8,714 nucleotides of DNA from Gemmobacter sp. (GTDB taxonomy: Bacteria > Pseudomonadota > Alphaproteobacteria > Rhodobacterales > Rhodobacteraceae). The notes below the pieces were generated by a model. The model had not been told where the DNA came from. It worked only from the letters and a program-made list of their open reading frames with translations, and did no database searches. This document shows positions 7,496 to 8,714 of this stretch, piece after piece. Position 1 is the stretch's first letter. The number at the start of each line of letters is the position of its first letter. The stretch lies in NCBI GenBank assembly GCA_030656535.1, contig JAUSPL010000610.1, positions 1-8,714 of the forward strand, in the 5' to 3' direction. The position numbers and the translations under genes were made by a program.

Positions 7496-8298
7496 GCAGG
7501 CTCCGGTCGAAGGTTGGCCCAGACCGCGGGGGCGATCCGGTTATAGACGCGCTCTACGGCGGTGCAGATTTCCAGATCCAGCGTATTGGAGGCAAAGATC
7601 GTACGCCGCACATCATCCGTCAGTTCGGGCATATCGGACTTTTCGCTGACCCGTTCCCGCATCTTGGGCAACGCAGGGCCCCAGATCATCGAGGACAGCA
7701 AAAGAAAGCTGACAGGGTAACGTTCTTGCAGCCCGATCATGTCATAGCGTTTGCCCATTTCTGACAGCGCATCCGCGAGCGTGATCCGATTGGTGTCGAA
7801 CATGAAGAACGCCATCTTGTTGTGTTCTGCTGGGTCACGGGCAAAATCTGTCAGGGTCGGATAGGCGCGGCGGAACTCCATATGCGGCGGGTGTTTGGGC
7901 GATTTGTTATAGGTGTATTCTGATACGATCCGGGCCAGCGGATTGCGCAAAAAGGTAAAGAAGCGCGTATCAGGTACTTCCTTGCTGATCTTGCGCAGGT
8001 GCGTGGCCAGAACATGCCCCGATGCAGACCTGAGCGGGCCGTCAGGACCAGGCGTCTTTGCATGGGTGAGAAGCGTGGACAGCGCCGTGTCAAGCCGGAC
8101 GTGGAACGGTGTGTCGTGGTCGGCATAGTCAGGAAGAATGTTGTGGTAGGGCGCGGCGTGCACCGCAAGCTCGCCGCCCAGCGACGACCCTGCCGTTTTC
8201 GGGATGTGGTGAAAAACCCACAGCCCCTTGTGCGCCCGGGCCTCTGCAACATAATTGGTCAGGTTGTCTGGCGTCAGGTCAAAAAAGGCTGGGCTCAT
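7492..8298 (-). CDS. Sulfotransferase, family 2-like, PAPS-dependent
   Basis: This 268-residue protein is expected to transfer sulfate from PAPS to a carbohydrate. HIPKTAGSS (31-39) is the 5'-phosphosulfate-binding loop, and FLRNPLARIVSEY (116-128) is the 3'-phosphate-binding motif, with its Arg and Ser in the expected places. GHVLATHL (94-101) lies between them, as in related bacterial enzymes. The C-terminus has the LTDDVRRTI...D.EI...V helix common in this family. Length fits a compact bacterial sulfotransferase, and no signal peptide or transmembrane helix is seen. AGGA lies nine bases before the ATG, an acceptable but not strong site. Its stop overlaps the glycosyltransferase start, so the two are probably made together and work on the same glycan. 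The acceptor cannot be told from sequence, and protein or lipid sulfation is not excluded. Confidence 0.87.
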   Translation of the reverse strand: MSPAFFDLTPDNLTNYVAEARAHKGLWVFHHIPKTAGSSLGGELAVHAAPYHNILPDYADHDTPFHVRLDTALSTLLTHAKTPGPDGPLRSASGHVLATHLRKISKEVPDTRFFTFLRNPLARIVSEYTYNKSPKHPPHMEFRRAYPTLTDFARDPAEHNKMAFFMFDTNRITLADALSEMGKRYDMIGLQERYPVSFLLLSSMIWGPALPKMRERVSEKSDMPELTDDVRRTIFASNTLDLEICTAVERVYNRIAPAVWANLRPEPA

Positions 8299-8322
8299 GA
8301 ATGCGTGTCCTGTCGCCAGTAA

Positions 8323-8347
8323 CTGCTACCGATTTCTGGTAGAGCAG
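8323..8347. repeat. Imperfect inverted repeat upstream of the sulfotransferase gene
   Basis: CTACC (8326-8330) and GGTAG (8338-8342) pair around a 7-nt loop. CTG and CAG extend the stem after a 2-nt bulge. It overlaps the candidate -10 box, so it could be an operator or a 5'-UTR hairpin. Short enough that chance is possible. Confidence 0.3.
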
Positions 8348-8364
8348 CCCTGTCATGGTGTCAA
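8336..8364 (-). promoter_or_regulatory. Candidate promoter for the sulfotransferase-glycosyltransferase pair
   Basis: On the minus strand a perfect TTGACA (8364-8359) is followed after exactly 17 bp by TACCAG (8341-8336), a poor -10 match. Transcription would start near 8329, leaving a ~30-nt leader before the ATG at 8298. The rest of the 114-nt gap (8299-8412) shows no gene and no convincing terminator for the upstream gene. Confidence 0.35.
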
Positions 8365-8412
8365 TCAGACCAGCGAAAAGGCGTGGATCCAGGGATGTTT
8401 TTGGCCGTGTTT

Positions 8413-8714
8413 TCAGCTCGTCGCACTGCCACCGTATTGCGCGCGGCGCAGGTCGATAAACGCCTGCATTTCGGCTCGGCGCGCGGCGAGTTTGGCCGTG
8501 ACGGCACCGTAGAACGCGATGTCGTCCTGATGCGATTCCACAATGCGGGCGCGCACGTCGTCGGTGATTTCGACCTCGTTCTCTGACTTCTTTTCGGTCA
8601 CGTTGGCGCGGGTGGACGGGGTTTTCGGATAGCCGTTCAGCGCGGTGAAGAATTCAAAGTTCAGATTGAAAAAGGTGGATTTGTAATGGCTCATTGGGAT
8701 GGAACACCTGAGAC
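8413..8714 (-). CDS. C-terminal part of a second sulfotransferase-like protein (5' end outside window)
   Basis: The reading frame is open from the right edge to the stop at 8413, giving about 100 residues. An internal ATG at 8694 has no good Shine-Dalgarno, so the gene most likely begins outside the window. The visible part resembles the end of the neighbouring sulfotransferase: SHYKSTFF against ERYPVSFL, NVTEKK against RVSEKS, and ITDDVRARI...D.AFYGAV against LTDDVRRTI...DLEICTAV. The diagnostic PAPS-binding motifs would be upstream and cannot be checked, so the call rests on this similarity and the gene context. It reads in the same direction as the sulfotransferase, 114 nt away. A separate small protein or a truncated remnant is the alternative. 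Confidence 0.55.
   Translation of the reverse strand, partial: LRCSIPMSHYKSTFFNLNFEFFTALNGYPKTPSTRANVTEKKSENEVEITDDVRARIVESHQDDIAFYGAVTAKLAARRAEMQAFIDLRRAQYGGSATS

Noticed and set aside
6371..7546. Plus-strand open frame of 391 codons opposite the glycosyltransferase
   Set aside because: It is antisense to a gene with clear repeats, and its translation is Arg/Ala/Gly-rich with no recognisable domain. Long antisense frames are expected opposite high-GC genes.
8413..8694. Independent 93-residue gene starting at 8694
   Set aside because: The frame stays open to the window edge, no good Shine-Dalgarno precedes that ATG, and the sequence resembles the C-terminal end of a sulfotransferase.

Overview
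The window looks like a chromosome segment of a high-GC alphaproteobacterium, most probably a marine Rhodobacterales/Roseobacter-type organism. This is an inference from the strong G/C third-position codon use, an RTX protein with a serralysin-like C-terminus, and a surface-glycan glycosyltransferase with FDxxFY-type N-terminal repeats. No rRNA, tRNA, CRISPR array, insertion sequence, attachment site or origin was seen.

Left part, plus strand (1-3866). A 5'-truncated gene fuses acetate kinase (AckA) to a PduL-type phosphotransacylase in one open frame. It therefore carries both steps linking acetyl-CoA (or another acyl-CoA), acetyl phosphate and acetate. After a 139-nt gap holding a weak promoter candidate, a small leader hairpin and a good Shine-Dalgarno, there is an RTX exoprotein of about 718 residues. 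It has seven imperfect ~50-residue N-terminal repeats, 22 calcium-binding nonapeptides, and a C-terminal type I secretion region ending in DDFLF. A 9-bp GC hairpin in the 38-nt gap between convergent genes probably terminates transcription from both sides.

Right part, minus strand (3905-8714). The order of transcription is: a sulfotransferase-like 3' end entering from the right edge (8714-8413), a complete family-2-like sulfotransferase (8298-7492), then a 1196-residue glycosyltransferase (7495-3905) coupled to it by an ATGA overlap. The glycosyltransferase has ten N-terminal repeats arranged as five pairs, a central GT-B/GT4 domain, and a C-terminal region that faintly resembles RgpF (rhamnan synthesis protein F). 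Together the three genes suggest making and sulfating an extracellular or surface polysaccharide. Acceptor, sugar and sulfation position cannot be read from the sequence.

The most unusual items are the AckA-PduL fusion, the five-pair repeat architecture of the glycosyltransferase with its degenerate C-terminal domain, and the sevenfold N-terminal repeat of the RTX protein. Residue numbers for the fusion count from the internal ATG at position 5. Those for the RTX protein count from the ATG at 1710.
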